A stretch of DNA of 64,000 nt. Source: Altibacter lentus (GTDB lineage: Bacteria; Bacteroidota; Bacteroidia; Flavobacteriales; Flavobacteriaceae). The stretch spans positions 1 to 64,000 of the forward strand of contig NZ_KN050846.1 of assembly GCF_000746845.1 (NCBI RefSeq). Reading direction: 5' to 3'. Shown here piece after piece: positions 38,468-47,815 of this stretch. The translations under genes and the position numbers were made by a program. The notes beneath the pieces were generated by a model, which saw only the letters and a list, made by a program, of their open reading frames with translations, did not search any database and was not told the DNA's origin. Every line of letters starts with the position of its first letter. Position 1 is the stretch's first letter.

Positions 38468-41400
38468 ATGAAGAAAATTACATTCTTGTTGTGTATGCTG
38501 TTGTTTATAGGGACAGCGACGGCACAAAAAATTCCGGTAAAGGAAACAAAGGGACTATCGACCACGATACCCCTTCAGAAAAAACAAGTAACTCCTTCTC
38601 AAAGAGTACTTGATTACAGACAAGCGAATACTTCGCAAAGAGCAGTAGATTATAAGCAGTCTGCTACTGAAATGGTGGTCACTGATAATGGAGAGTACTG
38701 TCAAAGAGCAATCCTGGATCAGTCTAATACCAGAGCAGCAAGTTCGCTTCCTACCGAAGTATTATCAACCGGTTTTGCTGGCGGTAACGGAAACTTCGGA
38801 AATATGTTCGACCTGAACATCCTGAACGATGTGACGCTTACCTCGTTTGACGTTCATGGTCAAGCTACCGCAGTATTCGATGTAGAAGTGTATGCAAAAG
38901 TGGGTACACACGTAGGGTTCGAAGGAAATGCTGCAGCCTGGACTTTGATTGGTACCGCAACGGGGATTACCTCTAACGGATTGGGTGTGCCTACACCACT
39001 CAACCTGAATTTAGGGTATAGCATGCTTGCAGGTGAGACCCATGCATTCTATGTGACCCCTGTTAACCCTACCACCGGTAATGGTTTTCAGTATACCAAT
39101 GGAACCGGAGTAGGAAATGTTTGGGCGAGTGATGCAAATATGGAATTTATAGAAGGAGCGGCCAAACCGTATCCTTTTACAGGAACAACTTTCGGCCCCC
39201 GCGTTTTTAATGGAAATATCATCTACGAAACTGCCGGTGGCGGTGGTGGTGATGTATGGACCGTGACTGTGGAAGATACCGCAAACTTTGGAGATGAAGT
39301 AACATGGGAACTTCGCGACAATGGAGGTAATGTAATATTAAGTGGTGGCCCTTACGGTGCACCTCCTTACAGCGATACCCAGATGGTAACTACCAGTGGC
39401 GAACCTTTGGAGTTCTTTATTGAATCCATGGGGACCTTTAATGACAATACACCAATCTACACGGTGTCTTGCGGCGGGAACGTTATCGTTACCGGACAAT
39501 TGACAGGAGGTACCGATACTACAGAACCGGGATTGGTCTGTGGAGGCGGAAGCTCCGGCATGTGGACCGTATTGGTTGAAGATACAGCTAACTTTGGAGA
39601 TGAAGTGACCTGGGAGTTGAGAAACAATGGAGGGAACATCCTGTTAAGCGGCGGCCCTTACGGTGCACCTCCTTATAGCGATACGCAGATGGTTACCACC
39701 TCAGATGAGCCTCTGGAATTCTTTATCGAATCCATGGGAACGTTCAATGACAACACGCCTAACTATACTATTTCCTGCGATGGGAACGTGATCGTTAGTG
39801 GTCAACTCGCCGGAGGTACAGATACCACCGAAACCGGACTCGTGTGCGGCGGCGGTGGCGGACCCACTTGTGGTGGAACCATTGCCAACTATACTAATGG
39901 CACAAATGCCGGAAACGGAGCACCCTCTCAGGATTTTTCTCCCGCCAATGATATATTTGACAGCATGGCGGCAGATGACTTTATTGTAGCCGTTGGTCCT
40001 TCTATGGCCGGAGCCATTTGTGAGGTAAGTATTACAGGTATTGGAGCCGGGATTCCGGCAGATCCTACTAATATGATCATTATGCGTATCTACGATGATA
40101 TGGCGGGGGTACCTGGAAATGTCATTTATACAGAATCGTTCTTAGGAACAGATGTAGATCCGGGTGGAACAGGATCATTTACACTTTCACCTACTGGTGG
40201 TGCAAATTTAACCGGTGGTGAAACCTATTGGTTAAGCGTAGTTGCACAAATGTCTTTTGCTACAAGCGGACAATGGTTTTGGTCTACTGCTACAGATGGC
40301 AACGATAACCCTTATCAATGGCAAAACCCGGGTGGTGGTTTTGGAACTCCATGTGCTTCTTGGGGTGCCGGACAAACGACATGCGGTGTTGCCGGAGGTA
40401 CAGGTCCGGACCTTATGATGGACATTAGCTTTGTTGAAGTTCCAACCAGCGACGAATGTGCAGGTGCAATTCCCGTTGTTTGTGGTGATGTGATCACAGG
40501 TACTACAGCAGACAACACCAATCAAGGTGGCTTCAATGCTTCTCCGGACGAGTGGTATTCGTTTACAGGGACCGTTGTGGGTGAGATCGTGACACTTTCA
40601 TTGTGTAGCGGTACTTCGTACGATTCTATGCTTACCGTGTATGATGCCTGTGGCGGAGCTGTGGTTGTCAATAACGACGACGCTTGTGGCCTTCAGTCTG
40701 AAGTATCCTTTATTTCTGATGGGGTAAGCACATATTATATTGCTGTGGAAGGATTTGGAACAAATTCCGGTGCTTTCAGCATGACGGTTAGTTGTAACCC
40801 GGTGGCTGCCAACGACGAATGTGCGAATGCTGAAACCATTAGCTGTGGACAGACCATTTTAGGTTCTACCAACTTTGCCACCTTGGATGCTGCGGCTCCG
40901 GTGTGTAACACTTCGATCACTGCGCCCGGTGTTTGGTATACCTTTACCGATACTAGCGGCTTACTAACCGACTATGTGGTATCACTTTGTGATGGTGGCA
41001 CTGCTTATGACAGTAAACTTACGGTGTACTCGGGAGACTGTGGTACGTTGACCTGTATTGGTGACAACGACGACACCTGTGGTCTTCAGTCGGAAGTAGC
41101 CTTCCAGGGTGATGGTAGTACAACCTACTACATCCTAGTACACGGATTTGGAGGCGCTCAGGGCGACTTCTCCTTGAACCTTAACTGTACTCCGGTACCT
41201 CCACCAAACGATATGATCGCCAACTCCATTGACGTGGATGAGATAGGATTCCCTTATACCGATCCTAACGTAGCGATGCCTGCTGCAACGACAGAGGCCG
41301 GCAACCCAACGGGTTGTAACATAGACGGAGCCAATGGAGTTTGGTACAACTTTGTCTCTCAAGGAAACGGCGGAGCGTCTTGTACGATCTTGAATCCTGG

Positions 41401-41848
41401 AGGAGCAAGTTCCGTTACTTTCTATACAGCTCCGGATGAGAGCTCGACCGAAGCAGAACTTACTTTGGTACCTCAGGGAACCAACCAGTGTGGTCCGGGC
41501 GTGAATGCATCGATCAATACGGTAGCCGGACAGGCATACTATGTGTTTGTATTGAACACAGGAGCTGCGTCCGATATCTTGATCCAGGGATACTTATTAG
41601 GTGTGGACGAGAATGGAATCGAAGGCTTTAGCTTCTATCCGAACCCGGCCAATGAGATCTTGACGATAAGTGCACTGGATACTATCGAGCATGTGGCCGT
41701 ATACAACATGCTGGGTCAAACGGTGTTGAACCAGAAGATCAATGCTACAAGTTCACAACTGGATGTTTCAGGATTTGCTACAGGGACCTATATCCTGAAA
41801 GCAACCGTGAACGGACAGATAGGAACGTATCAGATTATTAAGGAGTAA
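38468..41848 (+). CDS. Large T9SS-secreted multi-domain surface protein
   Basis: A 1126-residue secreted protein. Signal peptide (1-19, ending GTATAQ), a beta domain (about 90-260), two nearly identical domains of about 100 residues (beginning VEDTANFGDEVTWELR, near 267 and 368), a domain with a metal- or sugar-like pattern (470-650), and two or three modules beginning NDECA(G/N) with WYSF and DSMLTVYD motifs, like pre-peptidase C-terminal domains. The C-terminus is a T9SS type A domain (FYPNPANEILTIS ... YQIIKE). It is rich in Gly, Thr and Cys. It probably acts as an adhesin or surface binding protein; no catalytic domain was recognised. Confidence 0.88.
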   Translation: MKKITFLLCMLLFIGTATAQKIPVKETKGLSTTIPLQKKQVTPSQRVLDYRQANTSQRAVDYKQSATEMVVTDNGEYCQRAILDQSNTRAASSLPTEVLSTGFAGGNGNFGNMFDLNILNDVTLTSFDVHGQATAVFDVEVYAKVGTHVGFEGNAAAWTLIGTATGITSNGLGVPTPLNLNLGYSMLAGETHAFYVTPVNPTTGNGFQYTNGTGVGNVWASDANMEFIEGAAKPYPFTGTTFGPRVFNGNIIYETAGGGGGDVWTVTVEDTANFGDEVTWELRDNGGNVILSGGPYGAPPYSDTQMVTTSGEPLEFFIESMGTFNDNTPIYTVSCGGNVIVTGQLTGGTDTTEPGLVCGGGSSGMWTVLVEDTANFGDEVTWELRNNGGNILLSGGPYGAPPYSDTQMVTTSDEPLEFFIESMGTFNDNTPNYTISCDGNVIVSGQLAGGTDTTETGLVCGGGGGPTCGGTIANYTNGTNAGNGAPSQDFSPANDIFDSMAADDFIVAVGPSMAGAICEVSITGIGAGIPADPTNMIIMRIYDDMAGVPGNVIYTESFLGTDVDPGGTGSFTLSPTGGANLTGGETYWLSVVAQMSFATSGQWFWSTATDGNDNPYQWQNPGGGFGTPCASWGAGQTTCGVAGGTGPDLMMDISFVEVPTSDECAGAIPVVCGDVITGTTADNTNQGGFNASPDEWYSFTGTVVGEIVTLSLCSGTSYDSMLTVYDACGGAVVVNNDDACGLQSEVSFISDGVSTYYIAVEGFGTNSGAFSMTVSCNPVAANDECANAETISCGQTILGSTNFATLDAAAPVCNTSITAPGVWYTFTDTSGLLTDYVVSLCDGGTAYDSKLTVYSGDCGTLTCIGDNDDTCGLQSEVAFQGDGSTTYYILVHGFGGAQGDFSLNLNCTPVPPPNDMIANSIDVDEIGFPYTDPNVAMPAATTEAGNPTGCNIDGANGVWYNFVSQGNGGASCTILNPGGASSVTFYTAPDESSTEAELTLVPQGTNQCGPGVNASINTVAGQAYYVFVLNTGAASDILIQGYLLGVDENGIEGFSFYPNPANEILTISALDTIEHVAVYNMLGQTVLNQKINATSSQLDVSGFATGTYILKATVNGQIGTYQIIKE
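39256..39850 (+). repeat. Tandem duplication inside the T9SS protein gene
   Basis: Two copies of a unit with a period of about 304 bp (for example GATACCGCAAACTTTGG near 39274 and GATACAGCTAACTTTGG near 39578) encode domains that are almost identical in protein. DNA differs mostly at third positions, so the duplication is not very recent or is held by selection. Confidence 0.85.
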
Positions 41849-41866
41849 TTTTTTTCAAGTTAGTTT

Positions 41867-41904
41867 TAAAAGCCATTCGCTATACGCGAGTGGCTTTTTT
41901 TTTT
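41867..41904 (+). terminator. Terminator of the large T9SS protein gene
   Basis: AAAAGCCATTCGC pairs with GCGAGTGGCTTTT (one G/T wobble, TATAC loop) and is followed by a T10 run. Confidence 0.9.
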
Positions 41905-41907
41905 GAG

Positions 41908-41915
41908 TACCTTTG
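41908..41915 (+). promoter_or_regulatory. Predicted -7 element of the glycosyltransferase gene, near-leaderless
   Basis: TACCTTTG (TAnnTTTG) with 4 nt to the ATG at 41920. It starts only 3 bp after the preceding terminator, so the -33 zone lies within that hairpin. Confidence 0.45.
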
Positions 41916-41919
41916 GTAA

Positions 41920-42921
41920 ATGAATCGTCAATATTCATTTATTATACCTGTCTACAACAGACCGGACGAAACCCAAGAATTGCTTGAGAGCCTTTCAAAG
42001 ATGGTGACTGGTGTCCCTTTTGAAGTTGTGATCGTGGAAGATGGTTCGACCGTTTCTTCAGAAGAAATAAGTAAAGCATATAGTACGACGTTACAAATTT
42101 CGTATTACTACAAAGAGAATTCCGGACCGGGCGATTCTAGAAATTTTGGAATGGAAAAGGCCAAAGGAAATTATTTTATCATACTGGACTCCGATTGCCT
42201 TATCCCGCCTCATTATCTCGATACGGTTGACGCCTATTTGTCGAAGCACTATGTTGATTGTTATGGAGGGGCGGATGCTGCACACCCAGGATTTTCTAAC
42301 CTTCAAAAAGCGATCAATTATGTAATGACCTCTTTTCTAACTACCGGAGGCATTCGCGGCAGTGAAAGAAGCGTTCAACAATTTGAACCCAGAAGTTTCA
42401 ATATGGGCATCTCCAGGCAAGCTTTCGAACAAACAGGGGGGTTTGGTAAAATACATCCGGGAGAGGATCCCGATCTTTCACAACGTATTCGCAAGCAAGG
42501 TTTTAAAACAACTTTTTTACCCAATGCATATGTCTATCACAAGCGCCGTATCTCTTGGAAAAAATTCTATATACAAGTCAAAAAATTCGGGCTGGTGCGA
42601 CCTATTTTGAATACATGGCATCCAAAAGCAGCCAAAGTAACCTTTTGGCTGCCTTCTTTGTTTATTGCTTTTGTGATCGCGTCTTTGATAAGCGCACTTT
42701 TTTTGGACTGGAAGTTTTTGATCCCTTTAGCGGGTTACGTACTTTTATTATTTTTCGATGCTGCCATTAAGAATAAGAGTGTACGGATCGGGTTATTAGC
42801 GGTTATCGCTCTTTTTGTTCAATTCTTTGGCTACGGAATTTCTTTTTTAAGGTCTTCTTTTTATATTCGGTTGCTGAAAAGAGATCCGCAAAAACAATTC
42901 CCAAACTTATTTTTTAAGTAA
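41920..42921 (+). CDS. Family 2 glycosyltransferase with C-terminal membrane segments
   Basis: A 333-residue GT-A protein. N-terminal SFIIPVYNRPDETQELLESL, the nucleotide-sugar stretch FEVVIVEDGST, and DSD at 90-92 as metal-binding motif; ENSGPGDSRNFGMEKAKG follows the usual pattern. GEDPDLSQRIRKQGFKTTFL is the acceptor-side ED motif. Two to three hydrophobic segments (about 245-310) anchor it to the membrane. It may add a sugar to a lipid carrier or cell-surface glycan; substrate unknown. The YbbR/CdaR gene follows 25 bp later. Confidence 0.92.
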   Translation: MNRQYSFIIPVYNRPDETQELLESLSKMVTGVPFEVVIVEDGSTVSSEEISKAYSTTLQISYYYKENSGPGDSRNFGMEKAKGNYFIILDSDCLIPPHYLDTVDAYLSKHYVDCYGGADAAHPGFSNLQKAINYVMTSFLTTGGIRGSERSVQQFEPRSFNMGISRQAFEQTGGFGKIHPGEDPDLSQRIRKQGFKTTFLPNAYVYHKRRISWKKFYIQVKKFGLVRPILNTWHPKAAKVTFWLPSLFIAFVIASLISALFLDWKFLIPLAGYVLLLFFDAAIKNKSVRIGLLAVIALFVQFFGYGISFLRSSFYIRLLKRDPQKQFPNLFFK

Positions 42922-42946
42922 TTTAGAGACTATACCCACTTCATCT

Positions 42947-43891
42947 ATGCTAAAAAAGAAAAAATACAAAAGTGCCAAAGTAAAATCCTTTTTATTTTTT
43001 CTTTTGTTAGCGGCACTTTTCTGGTCACTCACTAAATTCTCAAAAGAGTATACCGCAAGTTTAAGTGCTTCATTACACTATGAGAATCCGCCTGCAACAA
43101 GGGTTTTGGGAGAGGATAATCCAACTGAGTTGAGCTTCGATATGACAGCGAGTGGATTTCAGTTTTTGTTGTATGAATTGAAAAGACCTCAAGTGAGGAT
43201 CAATGTAGGGAACTATTATAAGAAGAACGCAGCGCAGGTTGTGATCAATAAGACCGAACTGGCAAGGATTATTTCTAGTCAGTTGGAACAGCAAATACTG
43301 GTGAAGAACATTTCCCTGGAGGAACTGCGTATTTCCTTAAGTGAAGTGATCTCTAAAAAAGTACCGCTGCATCCACAAGTTTCAATCACATTTAAAGAAG
43401 GCTTCAATACTACCGATTCACTTCGAATTTCTCCCGACTCGGTACAAGTTACAGGTCCGGCACCACAATTGGATTCCATACAATTCATTAATACAGAACC
43501 CCTGTTACTGGAAAATATTGATAGTGATATTGACCGAGAGATCGGGCTGCAAATCCCGCCCAACAAAAAACTATCATTAAGCACCACAACAGCAAGAATT
43601 GTGTTAAATGCTGAAGAGTTCACCCAAAAAGAATTGACCCTCCCCATAAGCGTGGTCAACGTTCCGGAAGGGATCTCTTTGAAACTAATACCGGAGCGGA
43701 TTGTAGTTACTTTTATAGTCTCGGTATCCGACTTTAATACGATCGATCTGAAACAGTTCCGATTGATCTGCGATTTTGCTGAACGAAATCAGGAAGAACA
43801 TTTTATGATTCCCAAACTTAAAGAAAGCCCCGCCAACATTAGGAACATAGAATTTAGTGAAAAGAAGATCGATTACCTTGTTTTTAAATAA
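42947..43891 (+). CDS. YbbR/CdaR-like domain membrane protein
   Basis: A 314-residue protein with one N-terminal transmembrane helix (about residues 14-29, FLFFLLLAALFWSLTK) and three tandem YbbR-like beta domains on the outside (SLHYENPPATRVLG, VPLHPQVSITFKEGF, DSVQVTGPAPQLDSI). In other bacteria CdaR regulates a diadenylate cyclase; no cyclase gene is in this window, so the partner is not seen. The order YbbR-like gene then coaE is common in Flavobacteria. Confidence 0.85.
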   Translation: MLKKKKYKSAKVKSFLFFLLLAALFWSLTKFSKEYTASLSASLHYENPPATRVLGEDNPTELSFDMTASGFQFLLYELKRPQVRINVGNYYKKNAAQVVINKTELARIISSQLEQQILVKNISLEELRISLSEVISKKVPLHPQVSITFKEGFNTTDSLRISPDSVQVTGPAPQLDSIQFINTEPLLLENIDSDIDREIGLQIPPNKKLSLSTTTARIVLNAEEFTQKELTLPISVVNVPEGISLKLIPERIVVTFIVSVSDFNTIDLKQFRLICDFAERNQEEHFMIPKLKESPANIRNIEFSEKKIDYLVFK

Positions 43892-43912
43892 TACATACGT
43901 AACTGAAAAATC

Positions 43913-44506
43913 GTGAAGATCATAGGACTTACCGGCGGAATTGGAAGTGGAAAAACCACAGTGGCGGAAATGTTTCACCACATGGGGGTTCCGGTGTACA
44001 TCGCAGATGTTGAAGCAAAGAGACTCACCAATACCTCTAAGGTTATAAAGAAGAAGTTGATTGCACTTTTGGGAGCAGCAGCTTATACCCATGGAGGTCT
44101 TGATCGAGCCTATGTGGCCTCTATTGTATTTAGTGATCCTAAGATATTACAACAAGTGAATAATATTATTCACCCAAAGGTAGCAGCACATTTTAAACGA
44201 TGGATGAAACGTCAACAGGGCGTTTACTGCATCAAAGAAACAGCGATATTGTTTGAGAACGAAGGATATAAACAATGCGATCTCACCATACTGGTTGTAG
44301 CTCCTCGCGAAACGCGTATACAACGGATTATGCAGCGAGACGATACGACTATCGAACAAATAGAACAACGAATGGCCAATCAATGGCCCGATGAAAAAAA
44401 GGTCCCGCTGGCCGATTTTGTCATTGAAAATACTGATCTGAAGGCTACGCAAGCACAGGTGAAACAAATCCACAAAAAGCTTATCAATACAGGGGAGAAG
44501 ACCTGA
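43913..44506 (+). CDS. coaE: Dephospho-CoA kinase
   Basis: A 197-residue P-loop kinase that phosphorylates the 3'-OH of dephospho-CoA, last step of CoA synthesis. P-loop GGIGSGKT (8-15), lid segment RIQRIMQRDDTTIEQIEQRM and FVIENTDLKATQAQVKQI are present. It starts with GTG at 43913. Together with coaBC it covers two parts of the CoA pathway in the window. Confidence 0.95.
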   Translation: MKIIGLTGGIGSGKTTVAEMFHHMGVPVYIADVEAKRLTNTSKVIKKKLIALLGAAAYTHGGLDRAYVASIVFSDPKILQQVNNIIHPKVAAHFKRWMKRQQGVYCIKETAILFENEGYKQCDLTILVVAPRETRIQRIMQRDDTTIEQIEQRMANQWPDEKKVPLADFVIENTDLKATQAQVKQIHKKLINTGEKT

Positions 44507-44517
44507 CCAAATCATTT

Positions 44518-44534
44518 TGTTAACATTTGGTTAA
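44518..44534 (+). promoter_or_regulatory. Candidate response-regulator site, TGTTAA-N5-GGTTAA
   Basis: Two half-sites exactly 11 bp apart, with a further TGTTAA at 44552-44557. The site ends 28 nt before the -7 box of the histidine kinase gene, the position of an activator next to the -33 region. Direct repeats with one-turn spacing suit OmpR-family regulators, such as the one encoded just downstream. Confidence 0.45.
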
Positions 44535-44562
44535 ATGGAAAGTCGCCTAAATGTTAAAATCT

Positions 44563-44570
44563 TACATTTG
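44563..44570 (+). promoter_or_regulatory. Predicted -7 element of the two-component operon, near-leaderless
   Basis: TACATTTG (TAnnTTTG) with 5 nt to the ATG at 44576. There is no -33 TTTG at the right distance, consistent with activator dependence. Confidence 0.5.
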
Positions 44571-44575
44571 GGGAT

Positions 44576-46141
44576 ATGAACAAAAAGCTTTTCGCAATCC
44601 TTATCGCCCTAATGACGCTCTCATTGCTGGGGATCATTTTTGTTCAGGGATATTGGATCACAAACTCCTATCAAACCAAGGAAGATCAGTTTAGTTTTAA
44701 CGTTCGCAACACACTTATTGCAGTGGCATCGACTATACAGCTTCGGGAATTAGAGGATTATTATAATGTGTACAGTGGTTATGTAGACAGTATTGACGTT
44801 CCGGATAATGTAAATTTCAGTGAACTGATCTATACTACCCGAAATAACGAAACCGATGAAACCGTTATTTTTTCCGATGGTATCCTGGAAGAGGATTATA
44901 AGTTATCGTCCAATTTTCTCGATACCGAAATAGACAGCATTCGGTTTAAAAAGATCACCAATAAAAAAAGTACCACAAAATTGCTTCCTGGGGTAGACGG
45001 CAGTAACAATGTAGCTAAAAGCACCATAGAATCGTTCAGTAGGTTAAAGGACTACGAGCGTAAACAATTCGAGGATGCTTTCAGAAATATATCGGCTAAA
45101 ACTCCCATCCACAAACGAGTGAGTGGGGAAGAGATCGAAAAAGAACTTCGGAAGGAACTTATGGAAAGAGGGGTTACCTCCAAGTTTGAATATGCTGTAT
45201 ATAGCAATGATCTGGCCACCAAAGTGCACTCCAAGAAGTTTAAAATGGACCCCCAATCCACTTATGAGGTACCGCTTTTTGAAAATGAAGAAATGAACGC
45301 CAACTATACTTTACATGTAAATTTTCTGGGAAAACGCCAGGAGGTGCTTAGTTCCATTTTAGGAATGGCACTCCTGTCTCTTGTTTTTACGGGAGTGATC
45401 ATTTTGGCGTATTCCAGTGCCTTATCTCAACTATTCAAACAAAGGCAGATCTCACAGATCAAATCCGATTTTATCAATAACATGACCCATGAGTTTAAAA
45501 CGCCCATCGCTACCATCAATTTGGCGCTGGACGCACTCAAGAATCCCAAGGTGAAGGACGATCATGAATTCCTGAATAGGTATTTGGGAATGATACGGGA
45601 TGAGAACCGCAGAATGCACGCTCAAGTGGAGAACGTACTGCGAATTTCCAAATTGGAGAAGAATGAATTAGATCTGCCAAAAGAGCGCTTAAAAATTCAC
45701 GATATTGTAGAGAGTGCTATTACGCACGTAGAACTCATAGTGGAAGATCGCGGCGGCTATGTAGCCACACATTTTGGCGCTTTGAAATCTTCGGTGTTGG
45801 GAAATGATTCGCATCTCACCAATGTGGTGGTCAATTTACTGGACAATGCGATAAAATATTCAGAAGACACTCCAAAGATCGATATCTACACCGAAAATGT
45901 AAAGAACAGTATCATCCTAAAGATCCGTGATCAGGGTATGGGGATGAGTAAAGCGGTTCAAAAACGAATCTTTGAAAAATTTTATAGAGAATCCACCGGC
46001 GACATACACAATGTCAAAGGGCATGGTCTTGGCCTTGCCTACGTAAAACGCATCTTAGACGATCACGATGCAGAAATCTACGTAGAAAGCGAAAAAGGCA
46101 AAGGCAGTACATTTATACTAAAACTACACTTAATATCTTAA
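44576..46141 (+). CDS. Membrane sensor histidine kinase (RprX-like)
   Basis: A 521-residue kinase. TM1 is at about 6-27 and TM2 at 259-282, with a periplasmic sensing domain of about 230 residues between them. The phosphoacceptor His305 is in FINNMTHEFKTP. The ATPase has N box VVVNLLDNAIKYS, G1 IRDQGMGMS and G2 GHGLGLAYVKRI. Length and neighbour match RprX of the RprXY system known in Bacteroides and Porphyromonas; this orthology is inferred. The response regulator gene follows 3 bp later. The promoter region has a TGTTAA repeat. Confidence 0.94.
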   Translation: MNKKLFAILIALMTLSLLGIIFVQGYWITNSYQTKEDQFSFNVRNTLIAVASTIQLRELEDYYNVYSGYVDSIDVPDNVNFSELIYTTRNNETDETVIFSDGILEEDYKLSSNFLDTEIDSIRFKKITNKKSTTKLLPGVDGSNNVAKSTIESFSRLKDYERKQFEDAFRNISAKTPIHKRVSGEEIEKELRKELMERGVTSKFEYAVYSNDLATKVHSKKFKMDPQSTYEVPLFENEEMNANYTLHVNFLGKRQEVLSSILGMALLSLVFTGVIILAYSSALSQLFKQRQISQIKSDFINNMTHEFKTPIATINLALDALKNPKVKDDHEFLNRYLGMIRDENRRMHAQVENVLRISKLEKNELDLPKERLKIHDIVESAITHVELIVEDRGGYVATHFGALKSSVLGNDSHLTNVVVNLLDNAIKYSEDTPKIDIYTENVKNSIILKIRDQGMGMSKAVQKRIFEKFYRESTGDIHNVKGHGLGLAYVKRILDDHDAEIYVESEKGKGSTFILKLHLIS

Positions 46142-46144
46142 ATT

Positions 46145-46861
46145 ATGGAAACTGAAAACAAAAAAATCCTTTTAGTAGAAGACGACCCCAACTTTGGTAC
46201 GGTACTTAAAGACTACCTGGCCATGAACGATTATCAAGTAACTCATGCCAAGAACGGTATGGAAGGTTTCGAAAAGTTTAAAAAAGACGACTTCGACCTC
46301 TGTATTCTTGATGTCATGATGCCGTATAAAGACGGATTTACCTTGGCAAAAGAAATTAGAGAAAAGAACGAAGATGTGCCTATCATTTTCCTAACGGCTA
46401 AGGCAATGAAGGAAGATGTTTTAAAAGGCTATAAAGTAGGGGCCGATGATTATCTTAACAAACCTTTCGACAGTGAGGTACTGTTAATGAAGATCAAAGC
46501 GATCATTCAACGTAAGGCAACCGACTCGATCGCCGACAGTAAACAATTTGAATTCAACGTGGGTAATTTCCATCTTAATTCGAAGCTTCGTTTTCTTACT
46601 TATAAGAAGGAATCCCCTATTAAACTTTCGCCCAAAGAGAATGAACTGTTGCGATTGTTGGCACTGCATAAGAACGATCTCATGCCGCGTGAACTGGCTC
46701 TCACCAAAATATGGCGTGACGACAATTATTTTACCTCACGCAGTATGGATGTATACATTGCAAAACTGCGTAAATACCTAAGCAAGGACGACGGGGTAGA
46801 GATCATCAATATTCATGGTGAAGGATTTCGTCTGGTCGTAAAGGACGAGGTAGATCAATAG
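46145..46861 (+). CDS. OmpR-family response regulator (RprY-like)
   Basis: A 238-residue regulator. Receiver: acidic pair at 13-14, phosphoacceptor Asp56 in LCILDVMMP, Thr-Ala-Lys in FLTAKAMKED, then a winged helix from about residue 140 with LSPKENELLRLLALHKND and SRSMDVYIAKLRKYLSKDD. It is paired with the upstream kinase. OmpR-family proteins bind direct repeats with 10-11 bp spacing, as found at several promoters in this window. Confidence 0.95.
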   Translation: METENKKILLVEDDPNFGTVLKDYLAMNDYQVTHAKNGMEGFEKFKKDDFDLCILDVMMPYKDGFTLAKEIREKNEDVPIIFLTAKAMKEDVLKGYKVGADDYLNKPFDSEVLLMKIKAIIQRKATDSIADSKQFEFNVGNFHLNSKLRFLTYKKESPIKLSPKENELLRLLALHKNDLMPRELALTKIWRDDNYFTSRSMDVYIAKLRKYLSKDDGVEIINIHGEGFRLVVKDEVDQ

Positions 46862-46891
46862 TTTAAGACCACAAGAATAAGTGTAAAGAAG

Positions 46892-46913
46892 GCCCGTTTA
46901 TCGGGCTTTTTTT
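46892..46913 (+). terminator. Terminator of the two-component operon, within miaA 3' end
   Basis: GCCCG / CGGGC with a TTTAT loop and a T7 tail. The loop holds the complement of the miaA stop codon, and the stem encodes the last residues of miaA on the other strand. Confidence 0.8.
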
Positions 46914-47815
46914 ATGGAAATAAGTTGGATCACTTCGGAAGGGTCCACAGGGAAATCGAACCAGTGGATGGCATCGTTCTTCCGAAGCCAGGTAAGTTGG
47001 CGTTTGGCAAACCGCCTGCTGTTCTTTTTGATCGCTTCAATGGCTTCCTCCAGTGATAACGATCCTTCAAAATGATCGAACAGTTCCCGGTAGCCTACTG
47101 TTTGCAAAGCATTCAATTCACGATGTGCGTATAATGTGCGTGCTTCTTCCACCAATCCCGCAGCGACCATTGCGTCGACACGTGCATTGATCCTGTTGTA
47201 GATGAGGGATCGTTCCGCCCTTAATCCAATATACAATACATCAAAGGACCGGGATACGCTACCTTTTTTCAGAAAGGAGGAATACGGACGCCCCGTGCCT
47301 CGACACACTTCCAAAGCTCTAATAAGGCGGTGTGCATTATGGATGTCTACCTTCTGAAAATACACAGGATCTGACTGCGATAGTTCTTTCTGAAGTGGCT
47401 CGATACCTGCCGTAGCATAAAGGCTGTTGAGCTCTTCGCGTATTTCTGAAGGGACCTCGGGGAATTCATCCAGACCGTTGACCACGGCATCAACATACAG
47501 TCCCGAACCGCCTACGAGAACCACTACGGGATGTTCTTTAAACAATAGATTCAGTGTTTCCAGGGCCTCTCGTTCAAAATCCCCAACGCTGTAAGGTTCG
47601 AAAATACTCTTATTTTGAATAAAATGATGAGGGGCGGCTAAAAGTTCTTCCGAAGAAGGAACCGCAGTGCCAATGGACATTTCCTTATAGAACTGCCTGG
47701 AATCGGCCGAGAGGATGTGGGTTTTAAACGCACGCGCAATGTCAATAGACAAGGCTGTTTTGCCAATAGCCGTAGGACCAACAATACAAACAAGTAAGGG
47801 TCTAGGAGTTACCAT
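46898..47815 (-). CDS. miaA: tRNA dimethylallyltransferase
   Basis: A 305-residue enzyme that prenylates A37 of tRNAs reading UNN codons. P-loop GPTAIGKT (13-20), ILSADSRQFYKEMSIGTA, the DMAPP-site VVLVGGSGLYVDAVVNGL and the tRNA-binding KRQLTWLRKNDAIHWF are all present. It overlaps the end of the ion channel gene by 14 bp (start at 47815 inside it) and its C-terminal codons lie in the terminator of the convergent operon. Confidence 0.97.
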   Translation of the reverse strand: MVTPRPLLVCIVGPTAIGKTALSIDIARAFKTHILSADSRQFYKEMSIGTAVPSSEELLAAPHHFIQNKSIFEPYSVGDFEREALETLNLLFKEHPVVVLVGGSGLYVDAVVNGLDEFPEVPSEIREELNSLYATAGIEPLQKELSQSDPVYFQKVDIHNAHRLIRALEVCRGTGRPYSSFLKKGSVSRSFDVLYIGLRAERSLIYNRINARVDAMVAAGLVEEARTLYAHRELNALQTVGYRELFDHFEGSLSLEEAIEAIKKNSRRFAKRQLTWLRKNDAIHWFDFPVDPSEVIQLISIKKAR

